Part shown: positions 18,261 to 28,364 of the stretch, piece by piece
Position numbering within the stretch: position 1 is the first letter of the stretch
How the letters are laid out: each line of letters opens with the position of its first letter
Source: Gammaproteobacteria bacterium
GTDB taxonomy: Bacteria; Pseudomonadota; Gammaproteobacteria; Xanthomonadales; Rhodanobacteraceae
Direction: 5' to 3'
DNA: 64,000 bases
NCBI GenBank assembly: GCA_004295005.1
Contig: SHNG01000059.1
Location: forward strand, 1 to 64,000
Program-made: the position numbers and the translations under genes
The notes under the pieces: generated by a model
What the model saw: the letters and a program-made list of their open reading frames with translations, nothing else
Database searches by the model: none
Told to the model about the DNA's origin: nothing

Positions 18261-19901
18261 GTGAGTTCCCTGTTGCCGAGTCGATACTGGTTCTTTGTGT
18301 TGTGTCTGATATTGGCAATCGTCGGCGCGATCTGTTGGCAGCGCGGCGGCATCTGGCCGTGGCTGTGCGTGCCGGCCAGCGCCTTGAGTCTGCTCGGCAT
18401 CTGGGACATGACGCAAACAAGGCAGACCCTGCGCCGCAATTTCCCTGTCATCGCGCACGGCCGTTACCTGATGGAAGAACTGCGCCCGATGTTGCGCCAG
18501 TACGTGGTCGAGGGTGACAACGACGAAGTACCGTTCTCGCACGACCAGCGTTCCATCGTTTACCAGCGCGCCAAGCAGGCCCAGGAAACCCGACCCTTCG
18601 GCAGCGAACTGGCGATGTACGGCGACAACTACGAATGGATCAACCATTCGATTCTGCCAGCGCGCATCGACAGCCACGACTTCCGCGTGATGGTGGGTGG
18701 ATCGGCGTGCCGCAAACCCTACTCGGCGAGCGTATTCAACATTTCCGCAATGAGTTTCGGCTCGCTGTCGCCGAACGCGGTACTTGCGCTGAATGAAGGC
18801 GCGCGACGTGGCGGTTTCTATCACGACACCGGTGAAGGATCCTTGTCGAAGTATCACCGCGAGCCCGGTGGCGACGTGGTGTGGGAATTGGGTTCCGGCT
18901 ATTTCGGAGCCTGCGAGCGCGCCGGCGTGTTCAGCGCGGAGCGATTCGTCGAACGCGCGCAGCTCGATCAGGTGAAGATGATCGAAGTGAAGCTCTCGCA
19001 AGGCGCCAAACCGGGGCATGGCGGCATCCTGCCCGGGGCCAAGGTGAGTCGCGAGATTGCCGAAACCCGCGGCGTGCCGGAGGGCGAGGATTGCGTTTCA
19101 CCCTCGCGTCATTCCGAATTCGACTCGCCGCTTGGATTGCTCACGTTCATTGCCCGCCTGCGCGAACTTTCCGGCGGCAAGCCGACAGGCTTCAAGCTGG
19201 CCATCGGTCACCCCTGGGAATGGTTCGGCATTGCCAAGGCCATGCAGGAAAGCGGTATCCGACCGGATTTCATCGTCGTCGATGGCGCCGAAGGTGGAAC
19301 CGGTGCCGCGCCGATGGAGTTCATCAACCATGTTGGCGTGCCCATGCGCGAAGGTTTGTTGCTGGTGCACAACACCCTGGTCGGACTCAATCTTCGCGAG
19401 GAGATTCGCATCGGCGCCGCCGGCAAGATCGTCAGCGCCTTCGATATCGCGCGCACCCTGGCGCTGGGTGCCGACTGGTGCAATGCCGCGCGCGGATTCA
19501 TGTTTGCGCTGGGTTGCATCCAGTCGATGTCCTGTCACACCGACCGCTGCCCGACCGGCATTACCACCCAGGACCCGAAACGTTGGCGCGCCCTGCACGT
19601 GCCGGACAAGGCCACACGCGTACACCAATTCCATCGCAACACCCTGCATGCGCTCAAGGAAATGATTGCCGCCGCCGGTCTCGAACATCCCGGACAACTG
19701 GGGCCCGAACATATCCTGCGTCGCGTTTCCAGCACCAGGATCAAGTCGCTGGCGACCTTGTACCCACAGGTCAAGCCCGGCGAGCTGATCCATGGAATTC
19801 CCGAGCATGTGGTGTTTCAGCGCTTCTGGGCCGATGCCCGCGCCGACAGTTTCGCGCCACCGCCCATGGTGGGCAAACTGCGTGAGTCCAAGCTTGTTTG
19901 A
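18261..19901 (+). CDS. FMN-binding glutamate synthase family protein (membrane-anchored)
   Basis: A 546-residue protein with one or two N-terminal membrane helices (about residues 8-50), then a GltB2-type FMN-binding barrel. Motifs include NISAMSFGSLS, GARRGGFYHDTGEGSLSKYH (loop around the flavin), DGAEGGTGAAP (phosphate binding) and a CxxxxxCxxxxC iron-sulfur ligand set in GCIQSMSCHTDRCPTG. It lacks the amidotransferase domain of full glutamate synthase, so ammonia-dependent or unrelated oxidoreductase activity is possible; such stand-alone homologues are mostly uncharacterised. The GTG at 18261 is preferred because it starts just before the membrane helix, while a longer frame reads through a REP-like repeat. 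Confidence 0.8.
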   Translation: MSSLLPSRYWFFVLCLILAIVGAICWQRGGIWPWLCVPASALSLLGIWDMTQTRQTLRRNFPVIAHGRYLMEELRPMLRQYVVEGDNDEVPFSHDQRSIVYQRAKQAQETRPFGSELAMYGDNYEWINHSILPARIDSHDFRVMVGGSACRKPYSASVFNISAMSFGSLSPNAVLALNEGARRGGFYHDTGEGSLSKYHREPGGDVVWELGSGYFGACERAGVFSAERFVERAQLDQVKMIEVKLSQGAKPGHGGILPGAKVSREIAETRGVPEGEDCVSPSRHSEFDSPLGLLTFIARLRELSGGKPTGFKLAIGHPWEWFGIAKAMQESGIRPDFIVVDGAEGGTGAAPMEFINHVGVPMREGLLLVHNTLVGLNLREEIRIGAAGKIVSAFDIARTLALGADWCNAARGFMFALGCIQSMSCHTDRCPTGITTQDPKRWRALHVPDKATRVHQFHRNTLHALKEMIAAAGLEHPGQLGPEHILRRVSSTRIKSLATLYPQVKPGELIHGIPEHVVFQRFWADARADSFAPPPMVGKLRESKLV

Positions 19902-19960
19902 ATATCGCAGCACCCGGATTCAATCCTGGGTCTGCGCGCCTTGCCGGAGATGAAATTGCC

Positions 19961-21652
19961 ATGCGCGTTCGCTTGACCTGCATTTCCATCGCGCTTTGCC
20001 TTTGCGCCTGTGCGCACGATCCTGCCCACCAACGCAACGCAACCGTGCGGAAAGCCGAACCCATCACGCGGCCACACAGTGAAACTCCGCAGTGGTGGTT
20101 TGACGAAGGCGCACGCACGGCTGCCGCACTGCGCGGCGGGGCAAAGCCACGTGCACGCAACATCATCCTGTTTCTCGGTGACGGAATGAGCATCACCACC
20201 ATCACCGCAGCGCGCATCCTCGAAGGCCAGCGTCGCGGTGCGCCGGGAGAGGAGACCCGACTGGCTTTCGAGGAGTTTCCATACACCGCCTTGAGCCGCA
20301 CCTATGCGGTGGATGCGCAAACCGCGGACTCGGCCAGCACCATGAGCGCGATCATGAGCGGCATCAAGACGCGCTATGACACGGTCAGCCTGACTCAGGA
20401 CGCGCGCCCCGGTGATTGCGCATCCACTCGCGGCAATGACGCTGCAACCCTGCTCGAAATTGCCGAATCGAGCGGACTGGCGACCGGCGTGGTGACCACC
20501 ACGCGCATCACCGATGCCACGCCTGCGGCCACCTATGCGCATTCGGCCGATGACAACTGGGAAGCCGATGCCGACATGCCTGTGGAGGCGCGCAACAACG
20601 GATGCGTGGACATCGCGCGCCAGTTGATTGAATTTTCCGCAGGCGATGGCGTGGATGTCGCGTTTGGTGGCGGGCGCAGCCGTTTTCTGCCGACCAATGT
20701 CAGCGACCCCGAATACCCCGAGCTGCGCGGCAAGCGCCTAGATGGCCGCAACCTGATCGCCGAGTTCGAGGCGCGCAAGGGATCGCGCTTCGTCTGGAAC
20801 GCGCAGCAGTTCAATGCGCTGGACCCGTCAAGTTCGAAACAGGTGATGGGCTTGTTCGAACCCGAAAACCTGCAATACACCCAGGACCGCGCGCAGGATG
20901 CCGCCGGCGCACCCAGCCTTGCGCAAATGACGACCAAGGCCATTGCGCTGCTGTCGCGCCACAGCGAGGGTTATGTGCTGGTGGTGGAAGGTGGCCGCAT
21001 CGATCACGCCCACCATTCCGGCAATGCCTATCGAGCCCTGGATGAAACCATTGGATTGTCGGATGCGGTGCGTGCGGCGGTTGCCGCAACCCGCGCCGAT
21101 GAAACCCTGATCCTGGCTACCGCTGACCACAGCCATACCCTGAGCTTTTCCGGCTCATCGGTTCGCGGCAATCCGATCCTTGGCTTGGCACGTTCACGCA
21201 ATCGTGACGGCAATGCGGCGGAACAAGCGAGCGAAGATGCCGCCGGCCGACCCTTCACCACGCTCAATTACGCGAACGGTCCTGGTTACCTGTCCTCAAG
21301 TGATGCGCAAGCAGCCGGCCCGAAGCACTACCCGCATGTTCCAAAGAAATACTCCGATGAGGCCGTGACGCGCCCGAATCTTGGAGACATCGACACGGCG
21401 AACCCCGACTATCTGCAGGAATCGATTTTCCCCATGCGCAGGGAAACGCACAGCGGCGAAGACGTTGCGGTGTACGCCCGCGGCCCGGGTGCCGAGGCGG
21501 TGCATGGTTCATTGGAACAGAACGTGTTGTTCCATCTGATGTTGCAAGCCAATCCACGCATGCGCACGCACCTGTGCCGGATCAACCCATGTGAAGGCTC
21601 CTCCATTCCGGTACAGCGCCCGAGAATCGAAAACCTGCCTATGGATCCTTGA
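19961..21652 (+). CDS. Alkaline phosphatase (PhoA family) lipoprotein
   Basis: A 563-residue phosphomonoesterase. The N-terminus is a lipoprotein signal (hydrophobic stretch, then lipobox LCAC; acylated Cys about residue 17). Catalytic features follow in the family order: ILFLGDGMS (metal Asp), TADSASTMSAIMSG with the nucleophilic Ser in ADSAS, VEGGRIDHAHHSGN (metal ligands) and ATADHSHTLSFSG (metal His). The ATG at 19961 gives an uninterrupted lipoprotein signal. It would hydrolyse phosphate esters in the periplasm or at the outer membrane. It follows the glutamate-synthase-family gene by 59 bp on the same strand; no Pho box was identified. Confidence 0.85.
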   Translation: MRVRLTCISIALCLCACAHDPAHQRNATVRKAEPITRPHSETPQWWFDEGARTAAALRGGAKPRARNIILFLGDGMSITTITAARILEGQRRGAPGEETRLAFEEFPYTALSRTYAVDAQTADSASTMSAIMSGIKTRYDTVSLTQDARPGDCASTRGNDAATLLEIAESSGLATGVVTTTRITDATPAATYAHSADDNWEADADMPVEARNNGCVDIARQLIEFSAGDGVDVAFGGGRSRFLPTNVSDPEYPELRGKRLDGRNLIAEFEARKGSRFVWNAQQFNALDPSSSKQVMGLFEPENLQYTQDRAQDAAGAPSLAQMTTKAIALLSRHSEGYVLVVEGGRIDHAHHSGNAYRALDETIGLSDAVRAAVAATRADETLILATADHSHTLSFSGSSVRGNPILGLARSRNRDGNAAEQASEDAAGRPFTTLNYANGPGYLSSSDAQAAGPKHYPHVPKKYSDEAVTRPNLGDIDTANPDYLQESIFPMRRETHSGEDVAVYARGPGAEAVHGSLEQNVLFHLMLQANPRMRTHLCRINPCEGSSIPVQRPRIENLPMDP

Positions 21653-21865
21653 ACTTCGGAAGAAGGACAGGTACTTCGCAGCGTATCTGGCCATATCGAT
21701 GCGCGTGTGGTTGGGGGTTTTCACCCCGCAATCGGCCCAAGGTACAGGTGCGTTTGCATTGATCCACTGGCAGGCTCGTACTACGCTGGCCGTTCATGCG
21801 CAGCAACGCGCGACCGGTCCGCGATTCCCCGCGCACAGTCCCGCCCCCACTTCAAGGAATCCATC

Positions 21866-23224
21866 GTGAAGAAAGTCCACACCTCCGCCGCTTCCGCCCT
21901 TGAAGGCCTGCTGTTCGACAACATGACGATTGCCGCCGGCGGCTTCGGCTTGTGCGGTATTCCGGAAAACCTGATCCAGGGATTGCTGGATGCCGGCACC
22001 AAGGGACTCACCATCGTCGGCAACAACGCCGGCGTGGATGATTTTGGCATGGGCCCGCTGCTCAAGACGCGCCAGGTCAAGAAGGTGATTGCTTCGTACG
22101 TGGGCGAGAACAAGGAATTCGAACGCCAGGTACTGGCAGGAGAACTGGAGCTGGAACTGGTGCCGCAAGGCACCCTGGCCGAGCGCTTGCGTGCCGGTGG
22201 CGCGGGTATTCCCGGCTTCTACACGCGTACCGCATTCGGCACCAAGCTGGCCGAAGGGAAAGAGACCAAGACCTTCGATGGCATGGACTACGTGCTGGAA
22301 CCGGCGATCAAGGCCGATGTCGCCATCGTCAAGGCGTGGAAGGGCGACAAGTTCGGCAATCTCATCTATCGCAAAACCGCGCGCAACTTCAATCCGATGA
22401 TTGCGACCTGTGGCAAGGTCACCATCGCCGAAGTCGAGGAACTGGTGGAAACCGGCACGTTGGAGCCGGACCAGATCCACACGCCGGGCATATTCATCGA
22501 TCGCATCATCCAGGGTGCGAAGTACGAAAAGCGCATCGAGTTCCGCACCCTGTCCGATGGCGCGCCGTCGGCCAAGGAGTCGCCCTTGCGCCAGATGATG
22601 GCGCAACGCGCGGCCAGGGAATTGCGCGATGGCTACTGCGTGAATCTTGGCATCGGCATCCCCACCCTGGTCGCCAATTTCATTCCGGAAGGCATGTCGG
22701 TCACCCTGCAATCGGAGAACGGCTTGCTTGGCATTGGTCCATTCCCGACTGCCGATACCATCGACCCCGACCTGATCAATGCAGGCAAACAGACCATCAC
22801 CACCATTCCCGGCAGCAGTTTTTTTTCCAGCGCCGATTCCTTCGGCATGATCCGTGGTGGACACATTGATTTGTCCATCCTTGGCGGCTTGGAAGTTTCC
22901 GAAGCCGGTGACCTGGCCAACTGGATGGTGCCGGGCAAGATGGTCAAGGGCCCGGGCGGCGCGATGGATCTGGTCGCCGGGGTCAAGCGCGTTGTGGTGC
23001 TGATGGAGCACACCGCAAAGGACGGTTCACCCAAGATCCTCAAGCAGTGCGAATTGCCAATCACCGGCAAGGGCGTGGTGGATTTGATCATCACCAACCT
23101 GTGCGTGTTCGAAGTCGCCGAAGGCGGCGGCCTGACCCTGACCGAAATACACCCCGGCGTTACTTTGGATGAAGTCAAGGCCAAGACCGGCTGCCCGTTC
23201 AAACTGGGCCCCGGCATTGGCTGA
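21866..23224 (+). CDS. Single-chain 3-oxoacid CoA-transferase (subunits A and B fused)
   Basis: A 452-residue protein combining both halves of succinyl-CoA:3-ketoacid CoA-transferase. Subunit A is at about 1-230 ([24 protein letters not shown]) and subunit B from about 240 ([17 protein letters not shown]). The catalytic Glu is in the [12 protein letters not shown] loop of part B. Most bacteria encode the two as separate genes of about 230 and 215 residues; fused forms resemble mitochondrial OXCT. It would transfer CoA from succinyl-CoA to acetoacetate for ketone or polyhydroxybutyrate use. The start is GTG at 21866, preceded by AAGGA and matching the usual subunit A N-terminus. Confidence 0.85.
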   Translation: MKKVHTSAASALEGLLFDNMTIAAGGFGLCGIPENLIQGLLDAGTKGLTIVGNNAGVDDFGMGPLLKTRQVKKVIASYVGENKEFERQVLAGELELELVPQGTLAERLRAGGAGIPGFYTRTAFGTKLAEGKETKTFDGMDYVLEPAIKADVAIVKAWKGDKFGNLIYRKTARNFNPMIATCGKVTIAEVEELVETGTLEPDQIHTPGIFIDRIIQGAKYEKRIEFRTLSDGAPSAKESPLRQMMAQRAARELRDGYCVNLGIGIPTLVANFIPEGMSVTLQSENGLLGIGPFPTADTIDPDLINAGKQTITTIPGSSFFSSADSFGMIRGGHIDLSILGGLEVSEAGDLANWMVPGKMVKGPGGAMDLVAGVKRVVVLMEHTAKDGSPKILKQCELPITGKGVVDLIITNLCVFEVAEGGGLTLTEIHPGVTLDEVKAKTGCPFKLGPGIG

Positions 23225-23253
23225 GCAAACCGCTCGCCTGGCCATTGCGTTGG

Positions 23254-23326
23254 GCGGGAGCGTAATTGTACGCGACGACAAGGCACCCTGGCTCCGGCTC
23301 TTGTGGGAGCGTGCTTGCACGCGACA
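23254..23326. repeat. Pair of REP-like hairpins (GGGAGCGTxxTTGxACGCGAC)
   Basis: Two copies, at 23254-23276 and 23302-23326, each an imperfect hairpin with GCGT and ACGC arms around a TTG loop. They lie in the gap between the CoA-transferase and the convergently oriented M20 gene, a usual REP location. They resemble the GGGAGCG/CGCGAC REPs known from pseudomonads. Confidence 0.55.
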
Positions 23327-23430
23327 GCTCCGTGCATCAAGTCGCGCGTGACCTTCAGCCGGCTCACGAAGGAATACCGAACAATCGCCCATGTGCAGCG
23401 CGTAACCGCGCATGGATGCATCAATCGCAG

Positions 23431-24753
23431 TCAGCGCTTGCCAAGCAGGCTCATTGCACCCACCGCCATGGCTTCGGCACCCGTCTTGACCGCCGGCTCG
23501 TAGTCGATGCGAAAGATCGGCGAGTGATGCGGGGTGGGTTTCGCAAGATCCTCCGGCATCGCGCCGCCCACGCTGAAGTACACACCCTTCACGCCATGTT
23601 CGGGGGCCACAAAATGGGCGAAATCCTCCGCGCCCATGCCATCGCGTGGTTTCATTTCCATCCGATCTGCACCGAACTGCTCAGTCAGCGCCGTCCTGAC
23701 GATTTCCGCGGACGCGGTGTCATTGATGGTCGGTGGCGTACTTTCGGTTTTCGAGCGGATTACCTCGGGCAGCTTGTCGTCCGGCACGCCCAACGAGATG
23801 GCAACACCTTTTGCCACCCGATCGATGTCATCGAGAAGCTCCTGGCGCACCTCGGCATTGTCGGATCTCACGGTGAGTTGCATGTCCACACGCTCGCCGA
23901 TGATGTTGTGCTTGCTGCCGCCGTGAATGGAACCCACCGTGATTACCGCCGGTTGCAGCGGGTTGATGTTGCGGCTGACGATGGATTGCAGGGACACCAC
24001 GATCTGCGAGGCCACCAGCACCGGATCCACGGTTTCCTGCGGTGAGGCACCGTGGCCGCCAATGCCGTGCACGATGATGTCGACGCTGTCGGAACTCGAA
24101 TAGGCAATTGCGGGTGGAACCTGAATCATGCCCGCCGCGCTCCCTGAACTCACATGGAAGGCGAGCGCCACATCGGGTTTCGGAAAGCGCGTGTAGAGGC
24201 CATCCTCGATCATCGCGCGCGCACCGCTGATGACTTCTTCGGCGGGTTGTCCGATCAGCACCAGGGTGCCAGCCCAGTCCTGCTTGCGTTCGGCCAACTG
24301 GCGTGCGGCACCGATCAGCGCAGTCACATGCACGTCGTGGCCGCAGGCATGCATGACCGGGCGAAGTTCGCCATGCATGTCCTTTTGCCTGGCCTTGGAC
24401 GCATGCGCGAGACCGGATTTTTCCTCGACCGGTAGTCCATCCATGTCGGCACGCAGCATCACGGTCGGGCCATCTCCGTTCTTCATCACCGCGACCACGC
24501 CGGTACCGCCCACCTTCTCGGTCACCTTGTAACCGAGCGCGCGCAACTCCTTGGCCAGTCGGGCTGCGGTCTTGACCTCGCGAAACGACAACTCCGGGTT
24601 CTGATGAAACTGCAGGAACATGGATTTGAGGCGCTTGTCGAAATCCCTGGCCACGGCGTCATGGATGTCTCCCGGCTCGGCGGCGCGAGCCGCGTTGACG
24701 GCGAGGGCCAGTGCCAGGACGCCCATGCAGGAGAAGCCTTTCATCATGCTCAT
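23431..24753 (-). CDS. Exported M20-family amidohydrolase
   Basis: A 440-residue metallohydrolase with an N-terminal signal peptide (to about Ala25). Metal-binding motifs of the M20D group are present: HACGHD, GQPAEEV with the catalytic Glu pair, AFHVSSG, and the late PTPHHSPIF His. A dimerisation insert lies in the middle (VDIIVHGIGGHGASP). The group includes hippurate hydrolases and N-acyl-amino-acid or IAA-conjugate hydrolases; the substrate is unknown. The start at 24753 has GGAG upstream; an internal Met three codons later is also possible. It faces the CoA-transferase gene tail to tail. Confidence 0.85.
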   Translation of the reverse strand: MSMMKGFSCMGVLALALAVNAARAAEPGDIHDAVARDFDKRLKSMFLQFHQNPELSFREVKTAARLAKELRALGYKVTEKVGGTGVVAVMKNGDGPTVMLRADMDGLPVEEKSGLAHASKARQKDMHGELRPVMHACGHDVHVTALIGAARQLAERKQDWAGTLVLIGQPAEEVISGARAMIEDGLYTRFPKPDVALAFHVSSGSAAGMIQVPPAIAYSSSDSVDIIVHGIGGHGASPQETVDPVLVASQIVVSLQSIVSRNINPLQPAVITVGSIHGGSKHNIIGERVDMQLTVRSDNAEVRQELLDDIDRVAKGVAISLGVPDDKLPEVIRSKTESTPPTINDTASAEIVRTALTEQFGADRMEMKPRDGMGAEDFAHFVAPEHGVKGVYFSVGGAMPEDLAKPTPHHSPIFRIDYEPAVKTGAEAMAVGAMSLLGKR

Positions 24754-24849
24754 GTTTGCTCCAGAGTCGATGTTGCGATGTGTGTGGTGGATGAACAGGA
24801 TAGCGCTTTGTGACCAAACCCAAGGCGACGCTCAATTCGTTGCTTTTGC

Positions 24850-24960
24850 CGTCATTCCGGCGCAAGCCGGAATCCATCTTGATTTTGTTCACATGAAATC
24901 AAGGGCAAAATGGACCCCGGCGCATGCCGGGGTGACGAAAATTGTGCTTGATCAGAGTTT
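24850..24960. repeat. Dispersed MITE-like repeat copy 1
   Basis: Two hairpins, GTCATTCCGGCG...CCGGAATCC and GGACCCCGGCG...CCGGGGTGAC, joined by a spacer, ending GATCAGAGTTTC. Related copies lie at 26,426-26,574 and 39,034-39,190. It sits between the M20 and M24 genes, which share orientation. Confidence 0.6.
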
Positions 24961-24985
24961 CGCTAACGGATGCGTGTTGATGCGA

Positions 24986-26260
24986 TCAGTCGAAGGGTTC
25001 GTCGATGGACGGTGGTGGCGTGCTGAACCAGCGCGGACCCTCGGCCGTCATCTGGAAGCAGTCCTCCAGTCTTATACCGAACTTGCCGGGAATGTAGATG
25101 CCCGGTTCATCCGAAAAGCACATGCCCTCGGCCAGCGGCGTCTTCTCGCCGCGCACCAGATTGACTGGCTCGTGTCCGTCCATGCCGATGCCGTGACCGG
25201 TGCGATGTGACAGGCCCGGCAACTTGTAGTCCGGACCGTAACCCAATGATTGATAGTAGCGACGCACGGCATCATCGACCTCACCGGCCGGCACTCCCGG
25301 CTTTGCCGCCGCAAAAGCGATCTGCTGTCCCTTGTGCACTTCGTTCCAGACCTTGCGCTGCTCATCGTTGGGCTTGCCGCCGAAAACAAAACTGCGTGAG
25401 ATGTCCGACTGGTAGCCGTGCACATTGCAGCCACAGTCCATCAGCACCACCTCGCCGGGCACCACCTTTTGCGGCTTGCCGCTGCCGTGCGGATAGGCGG
25501 CCGCCTCGCCCAGCAGGATCAGATTGAAGCCTTCGCCACCACCGAGTTTCTGCGTGGCGCTCGACATCAGCGCACCAATGTCCTGCGGCCTCATGCCGGC
25601 TTCAATGCGCGGATAAACCCAGCGATACGCGGCCACGGTGACATCGGACGCGCACTGCATCAGGGCGAGCTCGGCCGCGCTCTTTCGCATGCGGCAGCCG
25701 CGCACCACCGGATTTGCCGATACCAGGCGGGCATGCGGCAGCACCTTGCGCAAGCCGTCAACCACGAAATAGCGCACGGTTTCCTCGATGCCGATGGATC
25801 GCTCCAGCAACTTCTTCTCGCGCAGGAATCCAGCAACCACTTCGATGGGATTTTCGTGCTCCTGCCACACCCGCACTTCGCCAGGTACACCCAGAGATTC
25901 GCGCACCGAAGGCTCTTCGAAGAACGGGGTGACAATGCACGGCTCGCCCTCGACCGGCAGGATTGCACAGGTCAGGCGCTCGCTGCGCCACCAGTTCACC
26001 GCAGTGAAATAGAGCAACGACGATCCGGGTTCGATCAACACCGCGCCGATGCCGTGCTCAGCCATCAGGGCTTGCGCTCGCGCGATACGCGCCTTGCGTT
26101 CAGCCTCGTCGATGGGTTTGGCCTTCGTCGTGATGTTTGACAGCTCCGTCGGTTCTTCGGCAACGGCACGCGGAATGCCGGAGAGTGCGAGCAAGGGCAC
26201 TGCGCTGGCCGCGCGCAGCAAGGAACGACGGGAAACTGTCGGGAGCGAATTCATGGGCAT
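24986..26260 (-). CDS. Tat-exported M24 family peptidase (Xaa-Pro aminopeptidase-like)
   Basis: A 424-residue protein with a twin-arginine signal (SRRSLLRA, then a hydrophobic stretch). An N-terminal creatinase-like domain (about 50-185) is followed by a pita-bread M24 domain with the five metal ligands: Asp in LMDCGCN, Asp in YQSDISR, His in RTGHGIG, Glu in SDEPGIY and Glu in IRLEDC. It would cleave an N-terminal residue before proline, or act as a related dipeptidase, in the periplasm. Tat export suggests folding and metal loading in the cytoplasm. It lies upstream of, and parallel to, the M20 amidohydrolase, separated by a MITE-like repeat. Confidence 0.85.
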   Translation of the reverse strand: MPMNSLPTVSRRSLLRAASAVPLLALSGIPRAVAEEPTELSNITTKAKPIDEAERKARIARAQALMAEHGIGAVLIEPGSSLLYFTAVNWWRSERLTCAILPVEGEPCIVTPFFEEPSVRESLGVPGEVRVWQEHENPIEVVAGFLREKKLLERSIGIEETVRYFVVDGLRKVLPHARLVSANPVVRGCRMRKSAAELALMQCASDVTVAAYRWVYPRIEAGMRPQDIGALMSSATQKLGGGEGFNLILLGEAAAYPHGSGKPQKVVPGEVVLMDCGCNVHGYQSDISRSFVFGGKPNDEQRKVWNEVHKGQQIAFAAAKPGVPAGEVDDAVRRYYQSLGYGPDYKLPGLSHRTGHGIGMDGHEPVNLVRGEKTPLAEGMCFSDEPGIYIPGKFGIRLEDCFQMTAEGPRWFSTPPPSIDEPFD

Positions 26261-26325
26261 GGCTTCCTCATTTTCATCGTAACGAAACCACCTATTGATC
26301 CGGCCCGCAAATGATCTCGATATTT

Positions 26326-26415
26326 CGTAGGTCGGTTCAAGCCGCGAAGTGGCGGAACCGACAGGTTTTTCGGGGAATGTCGGTTCCGCGCCTGCGGCGC
26401 TTGAACCGACCTACG
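26326..26415. repeat. 90-bp nested inverted repeat (REPIN-like)
   Basis: Outer arms CGTAGGTCGGTTCAAGCCGC (26326-26345) and its complement ending at 26415. Inner arms GGCGGAACCGACA (26351-26363) and TGTCGGTTCCGC (26379-26390). The whole segment can fold as one long hairpin. It lies upstream of the M24 gene and looks like a paired REP element. Confidence 0.65.
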
Positions 26416-26425
26416 TTGGACAATT

Positions 26426-26574
26426 TAAGGAAACTCTGATTTTGCTCGTCATCCCGGAATCGCGAAGCGATATCCGGGATCCAGTGTCGTTGTCCTACAA
26501 CAGGTTGCAAAAAAGTCACTGGGTTCCCGCCTTCGCGGGAACGACGAAAACTAAGGTTAATCAGAATTTCCTTA
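26426..26574. repeat. MITE-like repeat copy 2 with terminal inverted repeats
   Basis: About 149 bp bounded by TAAGGAAACTCTGATT (26426-26441) and AATCAGAATTTCCTTA (26559-26574), an imperfect 16-bp terminal inverted pair. Inside are two hairpins of the same type as copy 1 (CATCCCGGAATC...ATCCGGGATC; GGTTCCCGCC...GCGGGAACG). No coding capacity. The rest of the 26261-26760 gap shows nothing else. Confidence 0.6.
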
Positions 26575-26760
26575 AGTGCCGGATCAATAGACAACATGGT
26601 CGCCGCAGGCATCCGGAAATGATACCGCCGCGAAGGTCTGATCAGGCGACTGTTGGAGCCGTTCAGACCGCTTGCAAGCACCCATCAATCGGAGGATCGT
26701 TTCATGTCGCAAGGGCAACCTTGTGGCACACCCTTCATCCGCAATCGGGGGGAGATGGGT

Positions 26761-28119
26761 ATGAATCGCATTCCGTGTTTACGCACCTTCCTGTTTGGCT
26801 TATGCGCGTTTGCCTGCGTTGCCGATGTGGCCGGCTCGCAACTGGTGAAGGTGGTGGATTCGTTCACCCCCGTTGCGGGCGAACCACCGGGCACCACCTT
26901 CAATCTGACTGTCGCTGCGGCTGCCTACAAGAACGGCATTTTCGTGTTCGAGGCGCAGGTTGGTGGCGTGAAGGGCCTGTGGCGCACAGGACCGACGGCA
27001 GGCGGATTCACCCGCCTGGTTGATGTCAATACCGCGATACCCTCGGGCAGTGGATTCTTCCGCGATCTCCTGCCGTTCCGCTTCGATGGCAGCACCCTGG
27101 TTTTTCGCGGCGATGACCAGGGCGAATTCGGTGGGCAGGCCGGTTACTACGCCATACCGATCGGCGGCGGTGCCATCACCACGCTGGCGAACCAGAACAC
27201 GCTCGTGCCGCCGGCCAATACGACACCGTTCGGTTTCGGCATCGGATTTCCCGGTGGCACCCAGGATTACATGTCGCTGGATGGCGGCAACCTGGTGTTT
27301 GCCGACAATGCAGAATCAGGCAATTATGCAATCGATTTGGCAAGCGGACAGGTGCGAGCCATCGGCACGACGGCCTACGCCATTTGTGAAGCCGGCCCCT
27401 ACCTGGCCCTGATCTGGGGTCAACCGGAGATCAGTGGCAACACGGTGTCAATGTCCATCGGCGGCGGCCAGGGCAGCTCGCTGTACACGTTCCCGTTGAG
27501 CGGCGTGTCTGGAGTTCCTGATCCTTGCGCCACGCCTCGCGAGCGCGCCAGCAATGGTTCCCGCATCGCCAGCTTGAACGTAGCCAATCCGGGCGGAGGC
27601 AATTTCGACGCATTCAAGTTTGGTACGCAAAGGATTTCGGGCAACACCGTTGTGTTCCGCGGCGGCAATGCCTCGGGACGCTATGGAATCTATTCGACAG
27701 CCAGCGATGGTTCCGGATTGAGCGAACTCGTGAGCACGAACGATGCCGTACCCGGGGGTGTCGGCACCTTCCAGGATCCGGTCTTTGGATTCAGCCTTGA
27801 ACTGTTTGTGCTTGGCAATGAAGTTGTCGTGTTCCGTGGAACCGACGCAAACCTGTTCCAAGGCGTCTACGCTGTACCCATTCAGGGCGGTCCGGTGGTT
27901 GAAGTGACCCGAGCGGGCGATATCCTGCCCGACGGCCGCACGGTTTATGCTGCAGGGGGAGCCGCACTGGCTCCAGAGGTGTTTCAGGGTGATTCCATGT
28001 ACGGAGACCGCCTCGCCTTGCGCATTGATTTCACCGATCCGGTGCTTGGATTCGGCAGCGGTATCTACACCATCGATCTCGGCGACCTGATTTTCGCGGA
28101 CGACTTTGAGCTGCCCTGA
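26761..28119 (+). CDS. Secreted protein of unknown function with IFADDFE tail
   Basis: A 452-residue protein with a signal peptide (about 1-25) and a repetitive beta-rich body: recurring phrases such as GNTVSMSIGGG, GNTVVFRGGNASG and GNEVVVFRGTDAN every 50-70 residues suggest a propeller. It ends DLIFADDFELP, a variant of the C-terminal tail shared by other secreted proteins in this window. The ATG at 26761 follows a strong GGGGGGAG by about 8 nt; a Met two codons upstream is also possible. Function unknown; surface or secreted localisation is inferred. Confidence 0.7.
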   Translation: MNRIPCLRTFLFGLCAFACVADVAGSQLVKVVDSFTPVAGEPPGTTFNLTVAAAAYKNGIFVFEAQVGGVKGLWRTGPTAGGFTRLVDVNTAIPSGSGFFRDLLPFRFDGSTLVFRGDDQGEFGGQAGYYAIPIGGGAITTLANQNTLVPPANTTPFGFGIGFPGGTQDYMSLDGGNLVFADNAESGNYAIDLASGQVRAIGTTAYAICEAGPYLALIWGQPEISGNTVSMSIGGGQGSSLYTFPLSGVSGVPDPCATPRERASNGSRIASLNVANPGGGNFDAFKFGTQRISGNTVVFRGGNASGRYGIYSTASDGSGLSELVSTNDAVPGGVGTFQDPVFGFSLELFVLGNEVVVFRGTDANLFQGVYAVPIQGGPVVEVTRAGDILPDGRTVYAAGGAALAPEVFQGDSMYGDRLALRIDFTDPVLGFGSGIYTIDLGDLIFADDFELP

Positions 28120-28364
28120 TTCCATCCGCGGAAGCGCGGCAAATCGCGATTGCATTGATTTGTTGCCAATGAGCGGACGCCAATGGATTTGCCTTCCGCG
28201 CTGACCAGTCGATTTACCGCTTCACGACACAGGCGGGACTTGGTCGGCATTGCCTCAAGGCAACACGTCGATCCTGCGGTCAAATGATTCTTTCGGCGCG
28301 CCTGAGTGCGACGCGTTGGCATATTTCGACCCACTGGATTCGCAGCCAGCGGGTTCCGCCGCAT

